Source of the DNA: JAJDZL01 sp965221175
Lineage (GTDB): Bacteria; Pseudomonadota; Gammaproteobacteria; Arenicellales; JAJDZL01
DNA: 64,000 nucleotides
Assembly: GCA_965221175.1 (NCBI GenBank)
Contig: OZ244867.1
Span: 2,976,001 to 3,040,000 of the forward strand
Reading direction: 5' to 3'
The notes beneath the pieces are model-generated. The model ran no database searches. It was not told where the DNA came from and was given only the letters and a program-made list of their open reading frames with translations. Position 1 is the stretch's first letter. Each line of letters opens with the position of its first letter. The translations under genes were made by a program, and so were the position numbers. Below are positions 43,970 to 54,460 of the stretch, in pieces.

Positions 43970-45703
43970 TTGAAATCATCAAATTACATGCTGGCGACTG
44001 TTCGACAGGTTCCGGCTGAAGTTGAAATCGTCAGTCATCGGCTCATGCTGAGAGCGGGGATGATTCGTCAGCTGGCATCTGGAATCTACAATTGGCTGCC
44101 TTCCGGACTTCGGGTTCTGAACAAGGTTGAAAAAATTGTGCGGCAAGAAATGAACGATTCTGGTGCGCAGGAAGTGCTCATGCCTACAGTTCAGCCAGCG
44201 GAGATCTGGCGAGAGTCAGGACGATGGGATTTTTTCGGACCTGAACTGCTACGATTCAAGGATCGGCATGAACGAGACTTCTGTTTAGGTCCAACCCACG
44301 AAGAAGTGATAACTACACTGATCAACAACGAGATACGCAGCTACCGCCAGTTGCCTGCCAATTTCTATCAAATGCAGTGGAAGTTTCGCGATGAAATCAG
44401 ACCTCGATTCGGTATCATGCGTTGCCGTGAATTCTTGATGAAAGATGCTTATTCGTTTGATGTAAATAGTGCGGGCATGGAAGAATCCTACAAGATCATG
44501 TATGACACTTATACAAATATTTTCCAAAGGCTGGCACTAGATTTCGTTGCGGTTGAAGCGGACTCCGGTGCGATTGGTGGAAGCGTGTCTCATGAATTTC
44601 ACGTACTGGCTGAATCCGGCGAAGATGGAATCGGCATCAATACGGATACCGGTTATGCATCCAATGTGGAGTTGATTCCTTTACCGCCGATTTCTGAAAA
44701 ACGGGCTGATCCCTCGGAGCAAATGCATATAGCCGATACACCAAGCGTCAAAACGATTCCCCAGTTATGTGAATACCTAGGCGTGCCTGTAGAACGGACC
44801 CTAAAGACGCTTCTTGTTAGGGGCGAAGACGCACCAGTCGCGATTGTTTTGAGGGGAGATCATGAACTAAACGGACTGAAAGGAGAAAAAATTCCAGGAG
44901 TTGTGACACCTTTACAGTTTTTGTCGTTGGATGAGGTTGCTGCAGAAACTGGCTCCGAAGCAGGTTCTATTGGCCTTGTAGGTCTCGTATCTGCCTCGTC
45001 AGGCAATCAAATAAAAATTGTGGCTGACTACTCGACTCAAGTTATGTCGGACTTCATCTGCGGTGCCAATGCCAATGAACAACACTACATTGGTGTCAAT
45101 TGGGGCCGAGATGTTGATGAACCGGAATTTGCCGATCTGCGCAAGGCAGTGGAAGGCGACCCATGTCCTGACGCGCCAGACAGGTATCTAACTGTACGAC
45201 GCGGAATTGAAGTTGGCCATGTATTTCAACTCGGTACAAAGTACAGCAAAGCGTTTGATGCGACCTGTCTAGATTCCAATGGCGATAGTGCCGTAATGTG
45301 GATGGGCTGTTATGGAATTGGTGTTTCGCGTATCGTTGCTGCGGCAATTGAGCAGAATCACGATGATGCGGGAATCATTTGGCCGAATTCCATCGCACCA
45401 TTTTCAGTCTGCGTCGTACCCATAAACTTTCATCAGTCTGAAACCGTTGCAAAGGTATCCAATCAGATACATGACAGCCTGAAAGATTCCGGAATCGAGG
45501 TTTTACTGGATGATCGGGATGAAAGAGCAGGTGTCAAATTTGCAGACATGGACCTGATTGGAATCCCCCATCGCCTAGTCGTATCTGAGCGTGGAATATC
45601 GAATAGCGAGATTGAATACAAACATCGTGCCAGCGATGAAGTCGTCAATCTGCCGATGGACAAGCTGGTTGAGCAGATTGCTAAGCGAATAAAAATATCT
45701 TGA
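43970..45703 (+). CDS. proS: Proline-tRNA ligase
   Basis: A 577-residue bacterial-type ProRS. The chosen TTG gives (M)KSSNYMLATVRQVPAEVEIV, which aligns exactly with the MRxSQYxLATLKE N-terminus of the family; an ATG at 43886 would add residues inside the previous gene. Class II motif 2 is FRDEIRPRFGIMRCREF near residue 139 and motif 3 contains the MGCYGIGVSR. The inserted editing domain (the prolyl-tRNA deacylase INS part) is present near residues 230-400. Confidence 0.96.
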   Translation: MKSSNYMLATVRQVPAEVEIVSHRLMLRAGMIRQLASGIYNWLPSGLRVLNKVEKIVRQEMNDSGAQEVLMPTVQPAEIWRESGRWDFFGPELLRFKDRHERDFCLGPTHEEVITTLINNEIRSYRQLPANFYQMQWKFRDEIRPRFGIMRCREFLMKDAYSFDVNSAGMEESYKIMYDTYTNIFQRLALDFVAVEADSGAIGGSVSHEFHVLAESGEDGIGINTDTGYASNVELIPLPPISEKRADPSEQMHIADTPSVKTIPQLCEYLGVPVERTLKTLLVRGEDAPVAIVLRGDHELNGLKGEKIPGVVTPLQFLSLDEVAAETGSEAGSIGLVGLVSASSGNQIKIVADYSTQVMSDFICGANANEQHYIGVNWGRDVDEPEFADLRKAVEGDPCPDAPDRYLTVRRGIEVGHVFQLGTKYSKAFDATCLDSNGDSAVMWMGCYGIGVSRIVAAAIEQNHDDAGIIWPNSIAPFSVCVVPINFHQSETVAKVSNQIHDSLKDSGIEVLLDDRDERAGVKFADMDLIGIPHRLVVSERGISNSEIEYKHRASDEVVNLPMDKLVEQIAKRIKIS

Positions 45704-45730
45704 TTGGTCAGTTTGAGGTAGTCGTTGCTA

Positions 45731-46000
45731 CTACAGGACTTCAAAGATATCTGTAGTCGACTCTTCCGAAAATTCGCTTTCTACTGAGCTCACTTCGGAC
45801 ATCGGTGAGCCGGCCCACAGTTCAGTTTCCAACTTACAGATTTTTTCGGGGTTTCCGCGAGCAACAAGTTCGACTCGGCCGTCGTGTGTATTTCGAACCC
45901 AGCCACTAAGTTCCAGTTTTCTTGCAGCGTCAGCGGCAAACCTGCGATACCATACGCCTTGAACAAATCCAGATACGACAAACTTTCTGGTTACGATCAC
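45731..46000 (-). CDS. acyP: Acylphosphatase
   Basis: An 89-residue acylphosphatase. VQGVWYRRFAADAA at residues 14-27 contains the arginine-bearing substrate loop, and GWVRNTHDGRVEL near residue 33 contains the catalytic asparagine. Its start overlaps the slt stop by four bases on the same strand, so it is translated with it. Confidence 0.9.
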   Translation of the reverse strand: MIVTRKFVVSGFVQGVWYRRFAADAARKLELSGWVRNTHDGRVELVARGNPEKICKLETELWAGSPMSEVSSVESEFSEESTTDIFEVL

Positions 46001-47973
46001 TTTGTAGAAGTGGCTTGCTGTGTTTCAGGTACTGGCAGATAGTGTCTGAGTCTGACATAACTTGAACTGTGAATGCTTTCGTAGACCACGAAGTTGAAAA
46101 GAATTTTCTTCAGGTAGTTTCGGGTTTCAGTAAAGGGAATCGTTTCAACCCAAATTGCAGGGTCTGATACTCGCGATGAATTCTGCCATAGTTTCGAATT
46201 TCTCGGCCCGGCATTGTAGCCTGCAAGTGCAAAAACAGGATTTCCGTTCATTGAATCCAGCAACTGCTTGAAATATGCAACTCCGAGTCTGATATTCACC
46301 GATACTGTGACTAAATCGCCTCTCGATGGTCTGTTTAGTCCTTGGCGACGTGCAGTCTGACGGGCTGTTATCGGCAACAATTGCATCAACCCTACCGCTC
46401 CTGCACTAGAACTGATGTCATGAATGAAACGGCTTTCCTGGCGCATGATGGCATAGATCCAGTGCTCAGGCACTCCGTAGCGAACTGACTCGCGCCGTAC
46501 AGTCTCGATAAACGGTGAGGGATGAGAAACATCAAGCTCGAAACTTGCATATTGACCGGAACGGTTGATCGCCTGAATTGCCCCGTCATGCCATTTCCAG
46601 ACGTTAAACAGAATGGCGGCGTGAAGCCAGAATTCTTTCGGTTGCGTGTCTTTCAGTTGATTGAGTTCGCGTCTTGCATTGTAGGGTTTGCTTAGAGCAA
46701 GCCACTCTCTAATGCGTTGAACACCGGCGACCGCTATGGTGACTTCAGCTGCCTTGCTCAAAGCAACTTGCGCAACAAGACCGTCAATCGAATAGTCAAG
46801 GTTAAGGCGGTCAGCAGACAGGAATCCATAGTAACCGTGTTCAGGTGCAATTTCAGACCACAGCTGTTTGGCGGTTGATTCATCACCTGTTTCATAGAGT
46901 GCACGAGCTTGCCAGAATTTCCACTCGGAGCGATTTGCCTCCTGCTCGGACATCAAACGTATGGTCGATAGCACTCCATCCCAATTTTCTGCCGCGAGCG
47001 CACTTCGCATCATCAAGCGCAGTATCGATTTATCGCGATAAGTTTCCGGTAGACCCGACAACCACTCATAGGCATCTTGATGGTGTCTCCATGCGAGTCT
47101 CTTTACTAGTGTCTTCTCGACTTGAGGAAGCTCGGCGATTGTTTCCGGATAAGCGATTTTCAGGCGCTGCCAGAAGGTTGCCGTGTTACTCAAGTCTCTC
47201 TTTGCCAAGCGTGTGACTTGATAATGGATGACGTCCTGTCCATACTTGGACTGGCTCCATTTCAACAAATTTCTTTCGATTCTGGTTTGTGGGTGGCTGC
47301 CCGTCAAATTGAGTTGAGTAACCCAGTTTCTCAAGTTTTGTGAACGAAGCAATCCATCTAGGTATTTCGTCATACTCTGTCTGCCACTGGCCTTCGAAAG
47401 AAGTATGCGCTGCCAGATGAGATCATCGTCGATTACACCCTTCTTGAGCGCAAATTCAAACACCTTGTCGCATTGTTTAACCTGCGAATGTCCGACCCGC
47501 CACAACTTACGAATTGCTGGATCAGCTTTTTCGTACTGTTTGGTTTTGATAAGTGCCTGCGTGTGTATGCACTGTAGTTCGGGATTGGATGAATTTCCAT
47601 AATGCAAGCTGATCAAATCCCAGTCATCGCGTGCAATGAGACGATTCAACCACCACGACTTGAATCGATTGGGAATGGGGATCTCCATTTCTGAGATTAT
47701 TTGCGAGATTTCGGAGTTTGTAAATTGCGATTGTGTAACTCGAATTTCTTTCAATCTGAGATACGGATATAGCGGGTAATTTTCCAGCTTGGGCCTTAGC
47801 TTGAACCACTGGCCAGCCCGTTCCCGACTTAGCAGTTTATCTGCTTCAACATATGACTTGCGGAGTTCGACCAAGGAAGAACTTCCCTGTGCCGGTGGGA
47901 CGACTAGCAAACACGCGATAAAGACAGACAGGCAACAAGACCGCATGGCCGACAAAATATTTTTTTTTGACAT
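45997..47973 (-). CDS. slt: Soluble lytic murein transglycosylase
   Basis: A 658-residue periplasmic enzyme that cuts peptidoglycan glycan strands. The N-terminus from this ATG has a signal peptide (AMRSCCLSVFIACLLVV) and the rest is the helical superhelical U and L domains. The catalytic glutamate lies in MRQESRFIHDISSSAGAVGLMQL near residue 510, and the NIRLGVAYF / LAGYNAGP segments complete the SLT fold. A GUG-free start 19 codons upstream (48030) would put a non-signal stretch before it. Confidence 0.95.
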   Translation of the reverse strand: MSKKNILSAMRSCCLSVFIACLLVVPPAQGSSSLVELRKSYVEADKLLSRERAGQWFKLRPKLENYPLYPYLRLKEIRVTQSQFTNSEISQIISEMEIPIPNRFKSWWLNRLIARDDWDLISLHYGNSSNPELQCIHTQALIKTKQYEKADPAIRKLWRVGHSQVKQCDKVFEFALKKGVIDDDLIWQRILLSKASGRQSMTKYLDGLLRSQNLRNWVTQLNLTGSHPQTRIERNLLKWSQSKYGQDVIHYQVTRLAKRDLSNTATFWQRLKIAYPETIAELPQVEKTLVKRLAWRHHQDAYEWLSGLPETYRDKSILRLMMRSALAAENWDGVLSTIRLMSEQEANRSEWKFWQARALYETGDESTAKQLWSEIAPEHGYYGFLSADRLNLDYSIDGLVAQVALSKAAEVTIAVAGVQRIREWLALSKPYNARRELNQLKDTQPKEFWLHAAILFNVWKWHDGAIQAINRSGQYASFELDVSHPSPFIETVRRESVRYGVPEHWIYAIMRQESRFIHDISSSAGAVGLMQLLPITARQTARRQGLNRPSRGDLVTVSVNIRLGVAYFKQLLDSMNGNPVFALAGYNAGPRNSKLWQNSSRVSDPAIWVETIPFTETRNYLKKILFNFVVYESIHSSSYVRLRHYLPVPETQQATSTK

Positions 47974-48232
47974 TAAATTTACCAGTCCCTGGAATTGGAG
48001 GGAACGAACTGTAGACTCAAATCGGAACAATTCAGGTCTGACTAAAATCAGACAGATTATCGCACTAGTGTGTTCAGCGACAATCTGTCTTGAAGAAAAT
48101 GGCAGTCAAATAACTACCGAATTACCGATCAATCTCCTGCCTGAACGATAGCGCGAAAGATCGAAAATTCCAATTACTGGTTCAGCGATATGTGCAAATA
48201 AAATGTGGAAATCGCAGTCAGCACTAAAACAT

Positions 48233-48727
48233 TTACATCATGGATTCTCGAAATGCAGTATCCGTCTCTTCGATTTCATTCATTGACCAAGCGCCGCGAT
48301 TCTTTGCATGCATGACAGCAGCATCAATATCATCCCGTGTCAAGTCACGCCGAATGGTCAATTCTTGTCCCGGGTAAATCAGGTCTGCGTCCTGAATGTC
48401 TTTGTTGCGCGCATAAATTAGCGGCCAACGGAATGGATTGTTGTAAATGGCCGACAGTCCTGAAATAGACCAGAGGCTTTCTCCCGTGGCAACTACGTGA
48501 ACGTCATCCGAGACCATCAGCGGTGCCATTTCTTCAGGTTCCGCCATAGGCTCGGGTTCAGCTGCCATTACTTCTTCCGCTTCCGCTTCCGCTTCGGTTG
48601 CTTCGGCCGCCGCATCCTGGCTGAACAGGTTTTTCAACGTTGCGCAAGCTGATATGTTGACTGCCAGCAAGACGATGATGCCTAGCAAAACCCCGCGCAA
48701 TTTTAAATCATTCGCTCGTTCGTTCAT
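48233..48727 (-). CDS. LysM-domain lipoprotein
   Basis: A 164-residue protein. The N-terminal hydrophobic segment (LLGIIVLLAVNISACATLKN) ends in a lipobox with the cysteine near residue 28. A low-complexity acidic linker (alternating AEAEAEEVMAAEPEP, residues about 38-66) leads to one LysM domain (TGESLWSIS ... YPGQELTI). It should be anchored in the outer membrane with the LysM domain binding peptidoglycan. The C-terminal tail beyond LysM is charged. Confidence 0.88.
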   Translation of the reverse strand: MNERANDLKLRGVLLGIIVLLAVNISACATLKNLFSQDAAAEATEAEAEAEEVMAAEPEPMAEPEEMAPLMVSDDVHVVATGESLWSISGLSAIYNNPFRWPLIYARNKDIQDADLIYPGQELTIRRDLTRDDIDAAVMHAKNRGAWSMNEIEETDTAFRESMM

Positions 48728-48902
48728 AGTTTACACTTCCTCCCAATACAGAATTGAATTACAAATCTGTTAAATGTTCATTCAGTTACACGTAATTATA
48801 ATCACAATCAAATAAGTAAATACAAAATGTCGACGGAATTAATTTCCAAAATAAAATGAATGTATTAATTTCTGTATTTTACATTTAACGCAACAGAGCA
48901 AT

Positions 48903-49601
48903 TCAGAAGTCTTTCCAAATTTCGTTAGATTGTTTTTTGCCAATGTCTTTTCGCACTAATTGTAAAAAGAGTTTGCGAGGGATCTGAACGGCACCTAGAT
49001 TCAGCAAAAGACGCGTTGGGTCCTGACAGTCAATGAGCGAAAAATTCCACTTTTTCAGATGTTGAACGACTTGAAATAGTGCTACTTTCGACGCATCACG
49101 CTGCTTTGAAAACATACTCTCTCCGAAAAATATTTTTCCAACACTGACTCCATACAATCCGCCGACGAGTTCATCGCCATGCCAAGTTTCCACGGAATGA
49201 GCGAAACCCAGTCGGTGCAACTCACAGTAGGTGTCAATCATACCATCTGTGATCCAAGTCATGTCTTCTTCATTCAGAGCAGCTCTAGGTGATGTTGCGC
49301 AGTTTCGAATGGTTGTTTCAAATGCTTTGTCGACGGTCACTCGGTAGCCTCGGTTTTGTATGCTTTTGCGTAAACTTCGGGAAACCTTGAATTTATCGGG
49401 AAACAGCACTGTTCGTGGATCCGGACTCCACCAGAATATGTACCGGTCATCCATAAAACAGGGATAGATGCCCTGTTTGTAACCGATCAGAACGCGTTCG
49501 ACCGTAAGGTCGCCTCCCAGCGCAACAGGCATTTTACGGTCGCCAGATTCGTCAAGGTCTGGAAATCCTGGATACAGTGAATGCGGAACCAACAGCCTCA
49601 T
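48903..49601 (-). CDS. aat: Leucyl/phenylalanyl-tRNA-protein transferase
   Basis: A 232-residue enzyme that tags N-terminal Lys or Arg proteins for ClpAP degradation. Conserved segments are GGDLTVERVLIGYKQGIYP near residue 28, WWSPDPRTVLFP near residue 56, the HSVETWHGDELVGGLYGVSVG region near residue 140 and FSKQRDASKVAL. Its ATG overlaps the stop of the gene upstream by four bases. Confidence 0.94.
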   Translation of the reverse strand: MRLLVPHSLYPGFPDLDESGDRKMPVALGGDLTVERVLIGYKQGIYPCFMDDRYIFWWSPDPRTVLFPDKFKVSRSLRKSIQNRGYRVTVDKAFETTIRNCATSPRAALNEEDMTWITDGMIDTYCELHRLGFAHSVETWHGDELVGGLYGVSVGKIFFGESMFSKQRDASKVALFQVVQHLKKWNFSLIDCQDPTRLLLNLGAVQIPRKLFLQLVRKDIGKKQSNEIWKDF

Positions 49602-50809
49602 AATTTTTGAATTACTCCAGCTTTCGAATAAGGGGAAGCCCAGTCTAGGTAATATAGATAAGCTCTAACATTCCTAGCTTCCTGCTTGACGTAGTTGCGG
49701 ATTGCGGCAGCAAACGCCGGTTCATTGATCAGGTGGGCTGAATAGGAAAGTTCGGGAAGGAATCCTCGACTGAGTTTGTGTTCTCCCTGAACCCCGGCGT
49801 TGTACTTTTCGTAGCCCATTCTTATGCAATATTCGATTGCGGTGTAGTAGCAGGTCTCGAAATGGAGATTTGGGAGTTCTGCAAGTGCTCCCCAGTATCT
49901 TCCAAATAGTTTGTTGCCGCCTTGCAGGCATAAAGATCCGGCTACTGGTTTATGGTCGATTGAAGCTAGGAAAAGAACGATATTTTCTGGCATAGTTTCT
50001 CCGATCATTCGAAAGAACTCGTAGCTGAGGTACCTGTTCGATCCATACTTGCTTAGTGTGCTGATATAAAACTGCTCAAAGGCAAGCCAGTGCTCTTGAG
50101 TCATATCAACACCTTGAATCGTTTCCATCTTGATTCCTTGTGCTGGAATTGACTTTCGTTCATGGCGAATTTTCTTCCGCTTCCGGCTTGAAAAAGTGGC
50201 TAGAAAATCGTCCATGGCATTGTAATTTTGGTTATTCCACACATACTCAAAAGTACTGCAACGAGCAATCAATCCAGCGGTTTCGAAGACTTGAACTTCT
50301 GCTTCGGGAACGAACAGCCAATGCAAGGAGGAAAGAAATTGATCTTGTGTGACACTCAATCCGGCATCAGCGAGCTGACGACGAATTTCGTTGCCATCGG
50401 TAGCCGGTGCTGCGAGCAGTTTCGGGCCTGTCAGCGGTGTAAACGGTACCTGCGATACTGACTTTGGGTAGTAGTGAAGCCCATGTCGTTGATAGCTTCT
50501 TGCCCATTCCCAGTCAAATATGAACTCCCCCCAGGAATGTTCTTTCAAATACAACGGGGTAACGCCCAGTACTTCTGAATCGTTGCCAGCTAAATTTCGT
50601 AATACAATGTGCTGAGGTGTCCATCCGGTTTCTTCTGACACACAGCCTGAGTTTTCCAGAGCACTTAGGAATTCATGGCGCAGAAACGGACAGTCAGAAG
50701 GCACGCAGCGATTCCAATCATGTGGACTGGCATGATCAATAGATTGGACAATTTCCCACTCCGTAGAATTACGATTGCGGATTTTGTGAGTTTCTGATTC
50801 GCAAGACAT
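49598..50809 (-). CDS. GNAT/FemAB-like acyltransferase (DUF482 type)
   Basis: A 403-residue protein of the 'peptidogalycan biosynthesis' GNAT group: the HDWNRCVPSDCPFLRHEFLSALE start, VTPLYLKEHSWGEFIFDW near residue 92, RKRKKIRHERKSI near residue 215, and the YNAGVQGEHKLSRGFLP C-terminal motif near residue 350. Function in cells is uncertain. Gene order with aat, coupled by a four-base overlap, is common. This start avoids overlap with nadE; an ATG 9 codons earlier is possible. Confidence 0.85.
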   Translation of the reverse strand: MSCESETHKIRNRNSTEWEIVQSIDHASPHDWNRCVPSDCPFLRHEFLSALENSGCVSEETGWTPQHIVLRNLAGNDSEVLGVTPLYLKEHSWGEFIFDWEWARSYQRHGLHYYPKSVSQVPFTPLTGPKLLAAPATDGNEIRRQLADAGLSVTQDQFLSSLHWLFVPEAEVQVFETAGLIARCSTFEYVWNNQNYNAMDDFLATFSSRKRKKIRHERKSIPAQGIKMETIQGVDMTQEHWLAFEQFYISTLSKYGSNRYLSYEFFRMIGETMPENIVLFLASIDHKPVAGSLCLQGGNKLFGRYWGALAELPNLHFETCYYTAIEYCIRMGYEKYNAGVQGEHKLSRGFLPELSYSAHLINEPAFAAAIRNYVKQEARNVRAYLYYLDWASPYSKAGVIQKL

Positions 50810-50853
50810 TGAATAATTGTACAGAACCTGATGCAAACGAAATACATATTCTG

Positions 50854-52476
50854 ATGGATACGAATTTTGGCGTAGCGCTGGCTCAGGTCAATTTTGTAGT
50901 CGGCGACCTTCCTGGTAACGAGAAACGAATCATCGACTCGGCTGTATATGCGAGGGATACACTGCAGTGTCGATTTGTCGTTTTTCCAGAGCTGACCATA
51001 TCGGGTTATCCTCCCGAAGATCTGCTACATCGCCCGCGCTTCATACGCGATTGCGAAAGTGTTCTGCATCGCCTCCCTGATGTTGTTCCCGGCATTGCTT
51101 TGGTCGTAGGACATCCGCATCGCATGGGAAATCAACTGTTCAATGCGGCCTCCGTAATTGATGATGGCCGGATACTTGCGACATACTGCAAGCATCATCT
51201 ACCGAACTACGGTGTGTTTGATGAAAAGAGATATTTCACGCCTGGCACGGAGTCTTCGGTTGTGCAGGTGGATGGATTTCTCGTCGGAATTACTATTTGC
51301 GAGGACGTATGGGAAGGAGGCCCGGTCGAACGCGCGGTAAGCGACGGGGCGAAACTGATCTTCACACTGAACGGTTCACCATTCGATTCTGGGAAAATCG
51401 CCTATCGTGAAAACGAAATCGTGTCAGCGCGATCAAAGAGCAACGATGTCAGTATTGTGTATGTAAATCTGGTTGGCGGTCAGGACGAGCTGGTATTTGA
51501 CGGTGGCTCACTAGTGAGCGATGCAACAGGTGCGATCACCGTTCGCGCACCTCATTTTGAAGAGACGGTGGTGCGCGCAACATTTACCAATGGCACGAGA
51601 ATTTTGCCGGTGGCAGGAGTGGTCTCTCCAACACCAGATTTTCTACAAGCCATATACAGCGCAATCAAGCTCGGCGTAGGAGACTATGTCAAAAAGAACG
51701 GATTCAAGGGGGCACTAGTCGGGTTGTCAGGCGGTATCGACTCGGCGTTGACACTGGCAATTACCGCAGATGCGATTGGCCCCGAAAACGTAGAAGCGAT
51801 ACTGATGCCGTCGCGCTATACCCGACAGATGAGTCTGGATGATGCGATTCAGGAAGCCGAGAGCTTAGGCACGTCTTGGACGATCATTTCAATTGAGCCA
51901 ATTTTTCAAGCATTTCTGGATCAGCTTGCACCTGTATTTGACGGCTTGGGGGTAGACGTTACAGAGGAGAACATTCAAGCGCGCTGTCGCGGAACGTTGC
52001 TCATGGGAATCTCGAATAAGAAGCGAAAAATTGTGATCACAACCGGCAACAAAAGTGAAGTGGCAGTCGGTTATGCCACATTGTATGGAGATATGGCCGG
52101 CGGATTTGCTGCGATCAAGGATGTACCCAAAAATTTAGTATACGATCTTGCCAAGTATCGAAATGACAGGTTCGGTAAAGTGATTCCCGAACGAGTATTC
52201 GAACGTGCTCCTTCAGCTGAATTAGCAGAAGATCAGGAAGACAGCGATTCACTTCCGTCTTATGACGTACTGGATGAAATTCTTGAAGCGTATGTAGAGA
52301 ATGGATGTTCTGCAGAAGATATCGTAACGCATGGCCATGATGCTGAGTTGGTGGAGCGAGTCATTTCAATGGTCAATCGCAACGAATACAAGCGCAGACA
52401 GGCACCGCCCGGCGTGCGAATCACACTGAGAGCATTTGGACGTGATCGGCGTTACCCGATAACCAACAGATATTAA
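50854..52476 (+). CDS. nadE: Glutamine-dependent NAD+ synthetase
   Basis: A 540-residue two-domain NadE. The N-terminal nitrilase-type amidase has E in FPELTISGYPPEDLLHRP near residue 44, K in KHHLPNYGVFDEKRYFTPG near residue 113 and C in GITICEDVWEGG near residue 146. The synthetase domain has GLSGGIDSALTLAI near residue 291 and TTGNKSEVAVGYATLYGD. It is divergent from the GNAT-like gene. NadE also complements PncC, NadC and others of the NAD pathway in this window. Confidence 0.96.
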   Translation: MDTNFGVALAQVNFVVGDLPGNEKRIIDSAVYARDTLQCRFVVFPELTISGYPPEDLLHRPRFIRDCESVLHRLPDVVPGIALVVGHPHRMGNQLFNAASVIDDGRILATYCKHHLPNYGVFDEKRYFTPGTESSVVQVDGFLVGITICEDVWEGGPVERAVSDGAKLIFTLNGSPFDSGKIAYRENEIVSARSKSNDVSIVYVNLVGGQDELVFDGGSLVSDATGAITVRAPHFEETVVRATFTNGTRILPVAGVVSPTPDFLQAIYSAIKLGVGDYVKKNGFKGALVGLSGGIDSALTLAITADAIGPENVEAILMPSRYTRQMSLDDAIQEAESLGTSWTIISIEPIFQAFLDQLAPVFDGLGVDVTEENIQARCRGTLLMGISNKKRKIVITTGNKSEVAVGYATLYGDMAGGFAAIKDVPKNLVYDLAKYRNDRFGKVIPERVFERAPSAELAEDQEDSDSLPSYDVLDEILEAYVENGCSAEDIVTHGHDAELVERVISMVNRNEYKRRQAPPGVRITLRAFGRDRRYPITNRY

Positions 52477-52660
52477 TTCCTTCCAATTACCGGATTGAGA
52501 GACAAATTACTCATAAATTTGATACTCTTTGTGTTAGAAACAACACCGATTCATTTACTGGAAATATTGTTTGCTGGGGAAGGCTGGTATTTTACTTCGC
52601 CAGAAAGAAGTGGTGGGGTGGCGACACGTACGAGTTGCATGGCTTGTGTAATTTCAGCCA

Positions 52661-53410
52661 TCAGAACAATCCAGGTTGAAGCGGGGAAGCGGCGGTCAGC
52701 CCGCCGTCTACTGTGAAACATTCTCCTGTCACGTAGGTCGACTGATCTGAAGCCAGCCAAGCCACAATGTTCGCAATGTCTTCGGGTTGACCGAAACGGT
52801 TGACCGGATGCATTGCCAAAGCGTAAGCCTTGGCAGTTTTTGGGTCTTTCGCAAGGGCAAAACCATCTTCAGCCATTTCAGTCATAATCCAGCCGGGCCG
52901 GATTGCGTTGCAGCGCACCTTCGGACCGTGATCAATCGCAATAGACCGCGTTAGACCATGCACAAATGCTTTGGAGGCATTGTAAAGTGCCATTGAGGAG
53001 TCTGAAACCATTCCGGAGATCGAACCGATGTTGATAATGTTGCCGCCATGTTCGAGCATCTGAGGCAGAACACCCCGACACATGTTGAAGACGCCTCGGC
53101 AATTCGTGCCCATAACTAGATCCCAATCATCATCGGAACTGTCGGCGACGGTCTTTTCCACTTGGACTCCTGCGTTGTTGACAAGCAGAGAGACTGGGCC
53201 GAATTGATCGTTTGTGGCTTTGATAATTCTGATTGCTGCTGCTGAGTCGGCTACGTCGGCTTGTTCCCAGCCGATGTGTTCCGGTAAATTATCTGGCCGT
53301 TCCCCTCTGCCGCAGGTCAGAACTTGTACTCCGTCGGCAACAAGGCGATTGACAATCGCCCGTCCGATGCCGCGACTGCCACCGGTAACAATTGCAATAT
53401 GTCGGATCAT
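52661..53410 (-). CDS. Short-chain dehydrogenase/reductase (SDR), copy 1
   Basis: A 249-residue classical SDR. TGGSRGIGRA near residue 9 is the NAD(P) motif, NNAG follows near residue 87, the catalytic YNASK is near residue 152 and PGWIMTEM near residue 182. A GGFGxP-like C-terminus follows. It is the distal gene of a three-gene minus-strand cluster with another SDR and a Rieske oxygenase, so it probably reduces or oxidises a hydroxyl made in that pathway. Confidence 0.9.
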   Translation of the reverse strand: MIRHIAIVTGGSRGIGRAIVNRLVADGVQVLTCGRGERPDNLPEHIGWEQADVADSAAAIRIIKATNDQFGPVSLLVNNAGVQVEKTVADSSDDDWDLVMGTNCRGVFNMCRGVLPQMLEHGGNIINIGSISGMVSDSSMALYNASKAFVHGLTRSIAIDHGPKVRCNAIRPGWIMTEMAEDGFALAKDPKTAKAYALAMHPVNRFGQPEDIANIVAWLASDQSTYVTGECFTVDGGLTAASPLQPGLF

Positions 53411-53564
53411 TTATTCAATTGTGTGCTGACGTAACGTAGCGGAGCGAGGTGTTTGTATCCAAGGCATAGTTGCTCATGCGTAGTTGGTTCCCGATACTTT
53501 CATAGTGTCCAAGGCACTTCTGACATACCTGCACCAAGGGTTATGGTGATAGACTTCGCCATTG

Positions 53565-54365
53565 TCAAAGCCTCATTTGTTGAACTTGTGCGGACAGGCC
53601 GCCATCCAGTACCCACAACTGACCTGAGGCATAACGCGCCTCGTCTGAGGCCAGCCAATTCACTAGGTTGGCGATGTCTTCGGGCATTCCGTAGGTACGC
53701 ATTGGATGAATGTCGCGCACTGCCTGCTGCAACGTCTCTATGTTGGCACCTCCACCGCCGGAGCCTTCACCGGTAAAGAAGCTTTGCAGCATCGGTGTAT
53801 CGATATAACCAGGACAGATCGCATTCACCCGAATGCCTTCGGGGCCATGATCGCAGGCCATTGCACGGGTTAGTGCGTGCACCGCGCCCTTGGTCGCGCA
53901 ATAGGCGGCTAGTCCAGGATCTGCGATAAAGCCGTCGTAAGACCCAAAGTTAATGATGCTTGCACTGCTTCCGTTCCGTGCGGCGTTGCGCAATAACGGC
54001 AATGCGAATTTGCTGGTCAGGAATGTGCCGGTCACATTGACGGCAAAACTACGGTTCCATTCTTCCAGCGAGGTGTCTTCAATGGTTTTTTCGATTTCGA
54101 TTCCAGCCGCATTAACCAATACATCCAATTTGCCATACTGCGCGTCCACCGAGGCCATGGCCCCCCGCACCTCTTCTTCGGATGTCACATCAAGGCGAAT
54201 GAACTTGCTACTGTCACTGTCAGGACTGGCCAAGTGTCCTTGCTCGGCAAGGTCACTTGCAAAAACTGTCGCGCCTTCACGCAAAAACCGGGCGCATACC
54301 GCACGGCCTATTCCACCAAGCCCTCCAGTTATCATGGTGACTTTGCCCTTCAACTTCCCGGTCAA
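53565..54365 (-). CDS. Short-chain dehydrogenase/reductase (SDR), copy 2
   Basis: A 266-residue classical SDR with TGGLGGIGRAVCARF near residue 13, NAAG, the catalytic YCATKGAVHALTRAM near residue 161 and PGYIDTPML near residue 189. It has a longer loop than copy 1 (GEGSGGGGANIETL near residue 203). Middle gene of the Rieske cluster, 95 bases from the oxygenase gene. Confidence 0.9.
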   Translation of the reverse strand: MTGKLKGKVTMITGGLGGIGRAVCARFLREGATVFASDLAEQGHLASPDSDSSKFIRLDVTSEEEVRGAMASVDAQYGKLDVLVNAAGIEIEKTIEDTSLEEWNRSFAVNVTGTFLTSKFALPLLRNAARNGSSASIINFGSYDGFIADPGLAAYCATKGAVHALTRAMACDHGPEGIRVNAICPGYIDTPMLQSFFTGEGSGGGGANIETLQQAVRDIHPMRTYGMPEDIANLVNWLASDEARYASGQLWVLDGGLSAQVQQMRL

Positions 54366-54460
54366 GATGTTATTTGCCTGTAGCTTTTGCCGGACAATCC
54401 GGTTGTTAAAGACATCAGGAAATTGCGTTGAAAACCCGACAGCCCTAGTAGTGTGACGGC